From IMG/VR virus record IMGVR_UViG_3300025012_000269, positions 1 to 25,802 of that record: 25,802 nt of DNA; one strand, written 5' to 3'. Within the stretch, counting starts at the first letter, position 1. Each line of letters starts with the position of its first letter. Below the pieces are notes generated by a model that saw only the letters and a program-made list of their open reading frames with translations, ran no database searches and was not told the origin of the DNA. Source of the stretch: a virus. This document shows positions 1 through 7,179 of the stretch, piece by piece. Position numbers and translations under genes: made by a program.

Positions 1-43
1 CTGGAACAACAGGTACTACCCCTATTTTACATATATATAAATT

Positions 44-105
44 TAAAAAAACTTGCTTAACTACACTTAATCAATACCTATGTGATTAAACCGACTTAAG
101 CAAGT
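44..105 (-). terminator. Rho-independent terminator of the helicase operon
   Basis: Read on the minus strand just after the 83-residue gene, ACTTGCTTAA (105-96) pairs perfectly with TTAAGCAAGT (60-51), and the hairpin runs straight into six more T residues (50-45). Inside it a second perfect stem, TTAATCA (89-83) with TGATTAA (73-67), is flanked by two symmetric 6-nt internal loops. The stem is AT-rich but long, and position and T-tract fit a terminator for the leftward operon. Confidence 0.75.
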
Positions 106-116
106 GTGGACTACAT

Positions 117-368
117 TTATAGTTCCACCAGTAGCCAATATGTCCTGCCGTAATTACTGCCTTCCAAAGTCTCTTTTTCAACGGCAAAAATAAATGGAAG
201 GTTATCTTCTTCCAAAACAGCGTTTATAAATATAGTGCTTCTCTTTTTGTAATTTACAACACCATAGGGATCAAACAACTCTTTAAAAAATTCCTGTTTA
301 AATTCTGCCTGCTCCTCAGCAAATAATTTCTGTCCCACATATTTTTTAAGCACATTTGTTAGTGACAT
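117..368 (-). CDS. Stand-alone copy of the helicase C-terminal domain (83 aa)
   Basis: Function unknown. The whole protein aligns with residues about 405-486 of the helicase encoded just upstream in the same operon. Shared features are the N-terminal S-(I/L) start, KY-x-G-x-K-(M/L)-F, Q-x-x-F-K, FF-x-x-(I/L)-F-x-P, LEED and the C-terminal TYW. It therefore looks like a duplicated or detached accessory domain without any ATPase part. The ATG has a good ribosome binding site (TAAGGAGAG) overlapping the helicase stop codon, with only 12 bases between the genes, so the two are translated as a pair. It may bind the same partner as the helicase domain, compete with it, or pair with it; this is inference. 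The terminator follows directly. Confidence 0.8.
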   Translation of the reverse strand: MSLTNVLKKYVGQKLFAEEQAEFKQEFFKELFDPYGVVNYKKRSTIFINAVLEEDNLPFIFAVEKETLEGSNYGRTYWLLVEL

Positions 369-380
369 CCGCTGCTCTCC

Positions 381-1841
381 TTATATCTGTTTTTCTACTA
401 TCCAATAGGTTTTATTTTTGTTGATGTTTTTAAATTCTTGCCTACTATATATTTTGTAATCAAGCCCATCTTCCTCCAGGATGCCATTAGCTGCCTTTAT
501 TCCTCTGGCTATGTATTCGGTTTTTTTCGGAGTAAATATTTTATCAAAAAACAACAGCTTAAATTTTTCCTGATCGTCCTTGAACATCTTAACGCCCAAA
601 TATTTTTCCATCAGGTCTTTAATTGATATGCGTTCAAAATCCTTGTTGGCATCTCTGGTGTTTTCTACGGGAAAATTTAATAACTTGCAGATATAATTTT
701 TATAGCCGTTTTTACCGTCGTCATAAAACATTGTTTCCAACAGTCGTTTTTGAGTAAGATAATGCTGATATCTGCTATGGTTCAAATTATAATTGTCATC
801 AAATAGATTATCGCTATCTCTTAGACTATATTTATTTCTAAAATCTATTGGCAGTAATTTGTTGTAATCTTCCACCATCTTTATTTTAGTACGTAGCCCT
901 TTGATGATATAGAACAACATGCCTTTGTGATAATTTCTAACATACAACGTAATTCTTTCTTTAGCGGATAAGCATCTTTTTCTTCCCATGGTTTGAATAA
1001 AGGATATGGGATCTGATATATCTATAATAACGTGCTTTAAATTCTCATCTTTTAAATTAACACCATTATCTAATACCTTGGTACTGAATAAAATTCTAGG
1101 ACTGAACCTGGCGTGATTTACAATATCGGCAATAGCCTCTGCGCTGGACTTATCTGCCATTTTGTTGCTACTGCTACAAATAAATGCGGCGTCATTAGGG
1201 AAGTGTGTAGACAACCTCCATATGTCTTCGGCGTTACTGCCAAAGTATAGTATTTTATCTTCTTGGGGGGCATTTTGAATAATGGCTTCTACCACCGATG
1301 ATTTTTCATTCATATTATAAAAATATATATTATCTATATAAGAATAGTCTTGGGGCAGGTTATACACATAGTCATAATCAGATTGATAATCAAGTAGTGC
1401 ATCTGGAGTAGCCGTCATAAAAATAAATATTTTGTCGGCAGGAGTTGCTTTAATGGGACTGATGAGTAGATCTGTATTTCTGTTGAATTGCGAATCGCTG
1501 AAAAAATAATGGCTCTCATCATATACAACGTAATCAAAAGGACGGAACAATTCGTCAATATCTAATCCGCCGAGAATACGAGATTCATATTCCTGGTAGT
1601 TGTGAACCTTTATCACATCTTTTTTACTGCCGATATCTACGATATTCTGGTTCTTGAGAAGATTGCGATTACTCATTAATAATATTTTTTTACCCATGGT
1701 CTTGGCGTAGTCATATAATCCCGTCTTGATGACCTCGCTTTTACCGCTACCGGTTTGAGAGCATACAAGAATGCGATTACCTGGTTGCCATTTTTTTATT
1801 TCTTTTGTTGTGATAACATCTGAGATATATTTTTTTTGCAA
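381..1841 (-). CDS. SF2 (DEAD/DEAH-like) helicase, 486 aa
   Basis: Predicted ATP-dependent nucleic-acid helicase or translocase. Visible SF2 motifs: Walker A TGSGKS (residues 30-35), motif II DESH (108-111), motif III-like TAT (143-145), a RecA2 segment with LDNGVNL (258-264) and an arginine-finger motif VI QTMGRKR (283-289). A C-terminal domain (about 405-486) lies outside the helicase core and is repeated as the separate gene downstream. The start is TTG at 1841, preceded by an AGGAGGAGAGAAGG-type site; no better ATG lies nearby. It is the first gene of a leftward operon with its own consensus promoter (1965-1993) and a structured 5' leader. The role could be replication, recombination or transcription; the sequence does not decide. 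SF2 assignment is firm. Confidence 0.88.
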   Translation of the reverse strand: MQKKYISDVITTKEIKKWQPGNRILVCSQTGSGKSEVIKTGLYDYAKTMGKKILLMSNRNLLKNQNIVDIGSKKDVIKVHNYQEYESRILGGLDIDELFRPFDYVVYDESHYFFSDSQFNRNTDLLISPIKATPADKIFIFMTATPDALLDYQSDYDYVYNLPQDYSYIDNIYFYNMNEKSSVVEAIIQNAPQEDKILYFGSNAEDIWRLSTHFPNDAAFICSSSNKMADKSSAEAIADIVNHARFSPRILFSTKVLDNGVNLKDENLKHVIIDISDPISFIQTMGRKRCLSAKERITLYVRNYHKGMLFYIIKGLRTKIKMVEDYNKLLPIDFRNKYSLRDSDNLFDDNYNLNHSRYQHYLTQKRLLETMFYDDGKNGYKNYICKLLNFPVENTRDANKDFERISIKDLMEKYLGVKMFKDDQEKFKLLFFDKIFTPKKTEYIARGIKAANGILEEDGLDYKIYSRQEFKNINKNKTYWIVEKQI

Positions 1842-1883
1842 ATTCCTTCTCTCCTCCTGCTCCTGATTCCTCTCGTTAGAATT

Positions 1884-1953
1884 TAGATTGGGCGGGATAC
1901 GAGAGAGATACCCTTTGTCGCCGTACTGATCAAGTACAGCCTAGCCCAATTTA
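1884..1953 (-). ncRNA. Structured 5' leader (three-way junction) of the helicase mRNA
   Basis: The leftward transcript should begin near 1958 and immediately forms a closing stem ATTGGGC/GCCCAAT (1950-1944 with 1893-1887). Inside are two hairpins. One is 8 bp, GCTGTACT/AGTACGGC (1940-1933 with 1927-1920), including one G-U pair that exists only in minus-strand RNA. The other is GGGTAT/GTA-T-CCC (1913-1894) with a bulged T and a 7-nt loop. The wobble pairs support the minus strand as the transcribed one. I do not match it to a known riboswitch class. It may be a regulatory leader or a 5' stability structure. Confidence 0.55.
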
Positions 1954-1964
1954 CAACTACGACA

Positions 1965-1993
1965 ACTATACCACATAACCTCAAATCTGTCAA
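1965..1993 (-). promoter_or_regulatory. Sigma-A promoter for the helicase operon
   Basis: On the minus strand TTGACA (1993-1988), a 17-bp spacer and TATAGT (1970-1965), with TGTGG immediately before the -10 (extended -10, TGn). It is a near copy of the divergent promoter at 2026-2054, including bases downstream of the -10. The two -35 boxes are 32 bp apart and flanked by an imperfect palindrome, GGTAAA (2001-2006) with TTTACC (2019-2024). Confidence 0.85.
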
Positions 1994-2025
1994 GGGCTAC
2001 GGTAAAATGAGTTTTCTATTTACCC

Positions 2026-2054
2026 TTGACAAATAATGATATGTGTGGTAATAT
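2026..2054 (+). promoter_or_regulatory. Sigma-A promoter for the RNA polymerase operon
   Basis: TTGACA (2026-2031), spacer of exactly 17 bp, TAATAT (2049-2054), with TGTGG directly before the -10, giving an extended -10. The upstream bases TTTACCC are shared with the promoter at 9323. It is divergent from the helicase promoter, so the two operons are probably co-regulated. The transcript would begin near 2061, just before a small GGGC/GCCC hairpin. Confidence 0.9.
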
Positions 2055-2069
2055 TGTAGTAATTATATA

Positions 2070-2082
2070 GGGCAATAAGCCC
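2070..2082 (+). promoter_or_regulatory. 5' hairpin of the early operon transcript
   Basis: GGGC (2070-2073), loop AATAA, GCCC (2079-2082) lies about 10 nt into the predicted transcript and immediately before the ribosome binding site of the first gene. It is the simplest of the four promoter-proximal RNA structures in the window and may protect the 5' end or modulate translation. Confidence 0.5.
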
Positions 2083-2096
2083 AGAGGAGAATAACT

Positions 2097-2225
2097 GTGG
2101 AAATCGTATTATTCATTGTAATACTAATAATCGTAAAATTAGTAAATGGGAATGTCGGATATAACGTCAACACTGGCTGGATTCCCAGTAAAAATAGAAG
2201 TTATTTCAGAAAGAGGTTTAAATAA
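2097..2225 (+). CDS. Small single-span membrane protein, 42 aa
   Basis: Short open reading frame at the head of the early operon. It starts with GTG at 2097, with AGAGGAGA 6 bases upstream, and ends with TAA at 2223-2225, six bases before the next gene. Residues 3-16 (IVLFIVILIIVKLV) form an uninterrupted hydrophobic segment that fits a short transmembrane helix. The C-terminal half is polar and ends strongly basic (RKRFK), so a cytoplasmic tail is plausible by the positive-inside rule. No family recognised. The clean ribosome site, position right after a consensus promoter and membrane-protein composition make it credible despite its length. A role on the host envelope early in infection is inference. 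Confidence 0.6.
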   Translation: MEIVLFIVILIIVKLVNGNVGYNVNTGWIPSKNRSYFRKRFK

Positions 2226-2231
2226 GAGGTT

Positions 2232-2492
2232 ATGAAAGACAAACTAAATAGAATATTTGACAACAACGCCGTAATAAATTGGATGGGCAGATACATACTA
2301 TCCTTTACAGAAATCAACAGCGGCAATCCCCTTTTAGAATGGCAGGGATATGTTATTGATGAAATTCATATCGGTGGCTACAGAAATATATTTAAAAGCA
2401 CGTCCCTGGTGGAAACCCTGGATAAATTTATAGCAATCATAGAATCCGAGAGTTTCTGCGCAGGAGTTGAATTTGAAAGCGAGGAGGTGTAA
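2232..2492 (+). CDS. Hypothetical early protein, 86 aa
   Basis: Second gene of the early operon. The ATG follows AAGAGG with a rather short gap of 2 bases, and the preceding stop lies six bases upstream, so translational coupling to the membrane peptide is likely. The protein is mixed alpha/beta in character, with an aromatic middle (LLEWQGYVIDEIHIGGYRN) and an acidic C terminus (ESEEV). No recognised family, signal peptide or metal site. Small early phage proteins in such positions often target host functions, but nothing here proves that. Confidence 0.7.
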   Translation: MKDKLNRIFDNNAVINWMGRYILSFTEINSGNPLLEWQGYVIDEIHIGGYRNIFKSTSLVETLDKFIAIIESESFCAGVEFESEEV

Positions 2493-2507
2493 TAATAACA
2501 TAACAAC

Positions 2508-2771
2508 ATGGCATACAAAGATAAAGATTATAACGAACAACAGAATAACACAGAAAGGAGAATTTGCGGAGACTGCTTGCATTTCGACAAATGTGAATGT
2601 GATAGCAACGACTTGCAACCCTGTAGATTTTATATCAGCGATTTCAACATAATCTATAATTTTGATAAAGAAAATAAAGAATATCATTGGAACGAGATGA
2701 GTTACTACAGGTATACTGAAAACGCATTAGATTGTCGGTATAGTGAATATTCAGATAGCGATGAAATATAA
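2508..2771 (+). CDS. Hypothetical cysteine-rich early protein, 87 aa
   Basis: The N-terminal third carries a compact cysteine cluster, C-x2-C-x5-C-x-C-x8-C with an adjacent histidine (residues about 20-40), which could bind zinc. The remainder is acidic and very rich in tyrosine and asparagine. The nearest strong ribosome site (GAGGAGG, 2481-2487) lies inside the end of the previous gene, about 20 bases from the ATG. No start codon lies closer in frame because a TAA sits at 2496-2498, so initiation may be inefficient or coupled. An overlapping frame at 2467-2652 was not chosen because it has no good start context. Function unknown. Confidence 0.65.
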   Translation: MAYKDKDYNEQQNNTERRICGDCLHFDKCECDSNDLQPCRFYISDFNIIYNFDKENKEYHWNEMSYYRYTENALDCRYSEYSDSDEI

Positions 2772-2785
2772 TATGTAATTAATAC

Positions 2786-2801
2786 ATCCTAAAGAAAGGA
2801 T
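2786..2801 (+). promoter_or_regulatory. Hairpin sequestering the RNA polymerase ribosome binding site
   Basis: ATCCT (2786-2790), loop AAAGAA, AGGAT (2797-2801). The 3' arm contains the AAGGA that serves as ribosome binding site for the TTG start at 2814. A second perfect hairpin, ATGTA/TACAT (2773-2787), sits directly upstream and overlaps it by two bases. Confidence 0.45.
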
Positions 2802-2813
2802 TACCAGACATCA

Positions 2814-5597
2814 TTGAGCAAAATTCAATCCTTTTATATCTTACACCTATCCAGTAGCCGTGTAATCCGTAGTAATTATAATATTGATGTCACCATTAAT
2901 CAGGCGAGAAAAAACGGAGAACTTATATCGGTTGCTGAGAATCAAGCCATAAGAACATTGTTTGACCTGCAACACCGAAATTACGACCCCCTGGAAATAG
3001 CAGGTCTACTGGCTGAAAAAAGAAAATTAAAAGGTAGGAAATCCAGCGGTAAAAATATTGAAAGAATAGTAGAAATTGAAAACCGGTTAAATCAGATCCT
3101 ATTTGTACCGGAAATCATTAGCCTATCTGTAGAAGATCGGAAGCATTATAAAAAAATAATCAGTAATTCATTCGTAGTCAATGGCAAGAAATTTGTACGG
3201 TTTATGTGTGGCGCCGGACACAGCCGCAGGAATACCGTCATCTTTTGTAGTGCGGATATTGAGATGGAATTAAAGACGGTGTTGAAAAACGGCATAGACG
3301 AAAGCGTAGCGGTTAGTCCCAATAAATACAATGCCTATTTCGCCCTGAATTTCAGTGGCACCATAAAAGTAAGTACGCCGTATTTTACAGTTATTCCGGA
3401 TTACATCACCACAAGGGAAGAAACGGTGGACTACGTTGTAGAAACGCCTACAGAAGATTATATCGAGGAAAGACGGATGCCTTTGGAGTTTAACGCCTTC
3501 GATGGGCAGGGTTTGATTTCTGTTGAACACGCTCGTAGGTGGGCAGAGGAGTTGGAACTGGATTACGTACCGTCTTCGTTTATCATTAGAAACGCTTTTA
3601 TGAAGGGCATGGTTGCCACCATGGACTTCCATAGATACAGCGAAAAACTGGGCGAACACCTGATAACGGATATGTATGGCAACGCGGTAAATATCAGAGA
3701 TATGGACTTGATACTTACTAAGTCCATGTTTAAGGGCGCTCCGTTTTACAACAGCGTCGGAGAATACGTCAGTAAGTGCAAAGCCAATAATATGAACTGG
3801 GGAATTAGTAGATACGCGCCCCGTAAAGATTACGACTACGTTTTCAGCAATTACCAATTTATTCAGAATCTCGATATTGGTGACGCCGAAATAAAATTCC
3901 TGTGTCAGAAAACCATTGATTACATCGGTAAAACCATGGGGCTTGATATTTCATATACGCTATTGTATCTCTTGGGTAAACTCGCATATGATGATTACGA
4001 CCCCCTGTTGCTGGAGAAGATAAGCGATCCCATTACGAAGTCGTTACTGCTAAATAACCAATTGATAGCAGATCCCTATATACAGAATCACGTTATTCAC
4101 AGCCTCAATAAAAAAATTAGAGAGGCTTATATTGGCAACCTGGTATTAGACGGCAACTACTCGACTATGATTGCAGATCCCTATGCGCTGATGGAACACT
4201 GCTTTGGCAAAGTCCCCAAGGGATTACTTAAGAGGGGCGAACATTATAGCAACTACTGGAATCGCAAAGGCGTCTCCAAGGTGGCGGCTATGAGAGCGCC
4301 TCTGACTTGGCGTAGCGAAGTCAATGTCCTTAATCTGCAAAACAGCGACGATCAACGCTTCTGGTATCAATATATCGGCAGCGGGATCATATACAACATC
4401 TTTGGGTTAGATACGATGTTGCAAGCAGACAGCGACTTCGATGGCGACCTCACGATGACAACAGATAATTCCGTTGTGCTGAAAGGTACTTATGGTGGCT
4501 TGCCGATTACCTACGATAAAGGTGTTGCTCCTAAATCCGTTATCGAGGAAGATGAGTTGTACCTAGCAGATATTAAGAGCTTTGACAGTCCCATAGGAAT
4601 TATTACCAATACCTCCACAACTATGGATGCCATGCTGAAGTCATATCCGCAAGATTCTGTCGAGTATAAGGAACTGATTAAAAGGCTCAAACTCTGTCGG
4701 TTCTATCAGGGTCAGGCAATAGATGCGGCTAAGAACGACAACACCAAAAAGATGCCAAAACATTGGACTAGATGGACGAAAATCTCCGCTGAAATGAACG
4801 CCGAGGAGCGACAACGAGCGGAATTAAACAACAGATTGATCATAGATAAACGTCCTTATTTTATGAGACATCTATATCCAAGATTGAATAAGAAATATAG
4901 CCGATATAATCGTAAATACCATAATCACTGTGCCAGAACATTTGGTAAATCTCTGGAAACCGTATTGTATGATTACCATAATCTTTCTCATCGTCTATCC
5001 GCAGAAGAGATATCAATTGCCGAACAATATTATAAATTCAGTCCCATTATTGAAACCGATTGTATTGCCAATAAAGCCTGTCGTTTTTTGGAATCAGAAG
5101 TAAAAGAAATTAAAAAGAAGGTAAAAAACAAAAACGTAGAAGATGTTGTTGCCATTCTAATAGATTCGTCCATAGAATATGATGACAACAAATATCAGCA
5201 GATTAAAGCCCTGCATAAAAAATATAAGAGCGGAAAAACCAATTTTGCTTTTATCAAAGACGTAAACGGCAAAGAGATGTTTAGCAACCTCAAACAATAT
5301 AATAAATTCATTCTGGAAGAAGCATATGCTATAAGCGCCGATATTTCTGAATTAGCCAATCTTGCCGTTAGGGTTTGCTACGTCGACTATCCCCACGACA
5401 CCAAGCAGTTCGTTTGGCAAATTTTTGGCGAGGGTGTAGTAGGCAATGTGATGAAGCACCGTCAAGAAACTCCCATGGCGCCATTTTTGGACGCTTCTGG
5501 AGGTATTGAATATCTGGGTTCTTATTTCGATTTGAAACCCGTCAATACGGAAGCCCCATATCGGGAGGAGGAATTTATTTATGATACCTATATTTGA
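2814..5597 (+). CDS. YonO/RdRP-like single-chain double-psi-beta-barrel RNA polymerase, 927 aa
   Basis: Predicted phage RNA polymerase related to SPbeta YonO and to eukaryotic-type RdRPs. The signature catalytic loop D-F-D-G-D is at residues 541-545 (in QADSDFDGDLTM), where three aspartates would hold the catalytic magnesium. Other family-like features are DGQGLIS (230-236), a lysine-containing ILTKSMFKG segment (about residue 300) and an arginine-rich stretch MRAPLTWRSEVNV shortly before the catalytic loop. The length, about 900 residues, is right for the family. Start TTG at 2814 with AAAGGA 13 bases upstream, inside a hairpin, suggests restrained translation. YonO is a DNA-dependent RNA polymerase needed for SPbeta late genes; by analogy this one probably transcribes the structural genes downstream. 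It overlaps the next gene by 17 bases. Confidence 0.85.
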   Translation: MSKIQSFYILHLSSSRVIRSNYNIDVTINQARKNGELISVAENQAIRTLFDLQHRNYDPLEIAGLLAEKRKLKGRKSSGKNIERIVEIENRLNQILFVPEIISLSVEDRKHYKKIISNSFVVNGKKFVRFMCGAGHSRRNTVIFCSADIEMELKTVLKNGIDESVAVSPNKYNAYFALNFSGTIKVSTPYFTVIPDYITTREETVDYVVETPTEDYIEERRMPLEFNAFDGQGLISVEHARRWAEELELDYVPSSFIIRNAFMKGMVATMDFHRYSEKLGEHLITDMYGNAVNIRDMDLILTKSMFKGAPFYNSVGEYVSKCKANNMNWGISRYAPRKDYDYVFSNYQFIQNLDIGDAEIKFLCQKTIDYIGKTMGLDISYTLLYLLGKLAYDDYDPLLLEKISDPITKSLLLNNQLIADPYIQNHVIHSLNKKIREAYIGNLVLDGNYSTMIADPYALMEHCFGKVPKGLLKRGEHYSNYWNRKGVSKVAAMRAPLTWRSEVNVLNLQNSDDQRFWYQYIGSGIIYNIFGLDTMLQADSDFDGDLTMTTDNSVVLKGTYGGLPITYDKGVAPKSVIEEDELYLADIKSFDSPIGIITNTSTTMDAMLKSYPQDSVEYKELIKRLKLCRFYQGQAIDAAKNDNTKKMPKHWTRWTKISAEMNAEERQRAELNNRLIIDKRPYFMRHLYPRLNKKYSRYNRKYHNHCARTFGKSLETVLYDYHNLSHRLSAEEISIAEQYYKFSPIIETDCIANKACRFLESEVKEIKKKVKNKNVEDVVAILIDSSIEYDDNKYQQIKALHKKYKSGKTNFAFIKDVNGKEMFSNLKQYNKFILEEAYAISADISELANLAVRVCYVDYPHDTKQFVWQIFGEGVVGNVMKHRQETPMAPFLDASGGIEYLGSYFDLKPVNTEAPYREEEFIYDTYI

Positions 5598-6375
5598 TGA
5601 ATTGCTGTATGCGGAAAAACTTTTAGCAAATGGTTTTGTTAAATTTATGTCGCGTAAGGATCTTATTATTTTGGCAAAATTTTATTTCTTTAAAAAGTTA
5701 GATGAAGAACAAATAAGAAAAAAACTAAATATGTTTTGCTACAAATATAATCCCGAATATAATGAAATTATTTTTGGCAATTCCATAGATACGGCTATCA
5801 AGAAATCAAAACAAAGCGCGCTGAGTATTCCCAGCGATATCTTTATAACCAAGCATGAAATTGATTGTATTAAGCGCGTTAGTAATTATCGCGTAGAAAA
5901 AATACTGTTTGTGATTTTAGTTTGCTCAAAATTTTACAAGCAAAGCAGCGACATCTGGCATAAAAATAAAGACAGCGAATATTGGAGTACAAGGTTTTCT
6001 GTCAACGCCGTTTTGTCTCCTTATCTTTCGCTTGCAAAAGTTTATGCCAATCGGCAAGAGCAGGAATCGATAGTTTATGATTTGATAGACAAGGGATATC
6101 TGCTTTCTGATGTCAATAATCCCAGTAAGGACGGTTGGCTTGAGGTTCTTTATGCGGATAACGCCTGCCAGCCAGAAGACGTTTTTGCAGTTATTAGTAG
6201 CAGGGACAATATGATTGATTTCTATCCCCCATATCTAGTATGTTTGGGATGCGGAAAAGAAATTGAGAAAGATCATAATAGCAGAAAGTATTGCGGAGAC
6301 TGCTGGAAAGAAAAGAAAAAAGAAATAGATAGGGAATATATTAAAAAAACTTATAAAAAGAAAAAATTATCGTAG
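5581..6375 (+). CDS. Zinc-finger protein translationally linked to the RNA polymerase, 264 aa
   Basis: Unrecognised family. The N-terminal 200 residues are mostly helical and lysine-rich. The C terminus has a four-cysteine zinc site, C221-x2-C224-x13-C238-x2-C241, followed by a very basic tail (KKTYKKKKLS), so nucleic-acid binding is likely. Its ATG at 5581 lies within the last codons of the RNA polymerase gene, with a strong GGGAGGAGGA site upstream. The 17-base overlap implies coupled synthesis, so a subunit, promoter-specificity factor or other partner of the polymerase is a reasonable guess, but only from position. Confidence 0.7.
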   Translation: MIPIFDELLYAEKLLANGFVKFMSRKDLIILAKFYFFKKLDEEQIRKKLNMFCYKYNPEYNEIIFGNSIDTAIKKSKQSALSIPSDIFITKHEIDCIKRVSNYRVEKILFVILVCSKFYKQSSDIWHKNKDSEYWSTRFSVNAVLSPYLSLAKVYANRQEQESIVYDLIDKGYLLSDVNNPSKDGWLEVLYADNACQPEDVFAVISSRDNMIDFYPPYLVCLGCGKEIEKDHNSRKYCGDCWKEKKKEIDREYIKKTYKKKKLS

Positions 6376-6422
6376 TTGCCAGCAAATTTGCATATATTGG
6401 TATATAATACAATAATTATATA
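6376..6422 (+). promoter_or_regulatory. Possible promoter/operator upstream of the HU-like gene
   Basis: A perfect palindrome GCAAATTTGC (6382-6391) is followed by TATAAT (6403-6408), which itself is part of an 8-bp inverted repeat TATATAAT/ATTATATA (6401-6408 with 6415-6422). There is no good -35 at 17 bp; TTGCCA (6376) is 21 bp away. This could be a middle or late promoter or an operator. The strongly AT-only repeat weakens the case. Confidence 0.4.
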
Positions 6423-6436
6423 AAAAGGATGACAAT

Positions 6437-6745
6437 ATGAATAAAGATGAATTAATAGCAGAATTAGCACATAGATGTGGATATACGATTAAAGATACGG
6501 AATTATTTTTTAATACGCTGATATCAATATTTAGAGATGCAATTAGGAACAGAGTAAAAATTGCTGTCAGGGGATTTGGACAACTTAATTACGTCGCTAT
6601 TGCCGCACATCAGGGCAAGAAACCCACTAGGGGTGTAAAAGGCGTAGCTGAAGAAATTCAAATACCTGCGACAGAATATGTTGCGTTTAAACTTTCAACG
6701 GATCTGCGAAATGAAATGAAGGTTGATAGCGATGAGGAAGTTTAG
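6437..6745 (+). CDS. HU/IHF-family DNA-binding protein, 102 aa
   Basis: Architectural DNA-bending protein. The N-terminal helix pair starts NKDELIAELAHRCGYTIKD, typical of HU. The GFGQLNY segment matches the HU GFGTF strand, the basic arm contains HQGKKPTRG, and the saddle closes with IQIPATEYVAFKLSTDL, matching the usual IPA-x3-P-x-FKPG. The arm appears a few residues longer than standard HU. ATG at 6437 with AAGGATG five to six bases upstream. It may compact phage DNA or assist replication or transcription; it sits between the polymerase operon and the first virion genes. Confidence 0.88.
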   Translation: MNKDELIAELAHRCGYTIKDTELFFNTLISIFRDAIRNRVKIAVRGFGQLNYVAIAAHQGKKPTRGVKGVAEEIQIPATEYVAFKLSTDLRNEMKVDSDEEV

Positions 6746-6751
6746 AGGAAT

Positions 6752-6787
6752 CTCCTTTTTTTGTTGAAAGGAGTATCCCGATTCAAC
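6752..6787 (+). promoter_or_regulatory. Overlapping alternative hairpins between the HU-like gene and a virion gene
   Basis: CTCCTTT (6752-6758) can pair with AAAGGAG (6767-6773), while GTTGAA (6763-6768) can pair with TTCAAC (6782-6787). The two share bases and are mutually exclusive. The seven-T run at 6756-6762 lies in the first stem and loop rather than after a hairpin, so it is not a standard terminator. It may be a processing or attenuation element. Confidence 0.4.
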
Positions 6788-6809
6788 AATAAATAAGGAG
6801 GAACATAAA

Positions 6810-7160
6810 ATGGCTCAAAGAAAAACAATCGCGTCATCGTTTGTGGTTGGACAAACTACTAGTGAGGCTATAACATTAAATAATTCAACGCTGATGGGTG
6901 TGACTATTAGTGGCAGTAAAATTACTGGAACGGCGATGACATTCTTGGTATCCACCGATGGCACCAACTACTATTCTCTATACGATGACAGCAGCGCCGA
7001 AGTATCTGTGACGGTTACGACTGCCGCCAGAAGTTACATCGTAGATCCAAAGGTGTTTTTGCCCTGGGGTTTTGTAAAAGCCCGTTTGGGCACAAGTGCT
7101 TCTGCTGTGGCGCAGGCAACTGCTGATCAGGCGATATTATTTCATATCGACCTGCTTTAG
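6810..7160 (+). CDS. Small beta-sandwich virion protein, 116 aa
   Basis: Predicted structural protein. It is rich in Ser, Thr, Ala and Val with alternating beta-strand pattern. The core TAMTFLVSTDGTNYYSLYDDSSAEVSV, then a strand around VDPKVFLPWGFVKARLGTSAS, resembles a common family of small phage virion or tail-associated beta proteins (DG-x-x-Y-x-x-L-Y-D core). No signal peptide, no cysteine. ATG at 6810 has a clean AAGGAGGA site. It precedes LamG-like and beta-helix genes, so a decoration, baseplate or fiber-associated role is likely. The exact place in the virion cannot be read from sequence. Confidence 0.7.
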   Translation: MAQRKTIASSFVVGQTTSEAITLNNSTLMGVTISGSKITGTAMTFLVSTDGTNYYSLYDDSSAEVSVTVTTAARSYIVDPKVFLPWGFVKARLGTSASAVAQATADQAILFHIDLL

Positions 7161-7179
7161 TTTCATTGAGGAGAACTTA

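Noticed and set aside
2334-2687. 117-codon minus-strand frame across the small early genes
   Set aside because: Overlaps two plausible plus-strand genes in an operon, begins without ribosome site and is phenylalanine/isoleucine-rich as expected from antisense of AT-rich coding DNA.
3270-3857. 195-codon open frame on the minus strand inside the RNA polymerase gene
   Set aside because: It lies antisense to a clearly conserved coding region, has no ribosome site and no family-like composition; it is a shadow frame.
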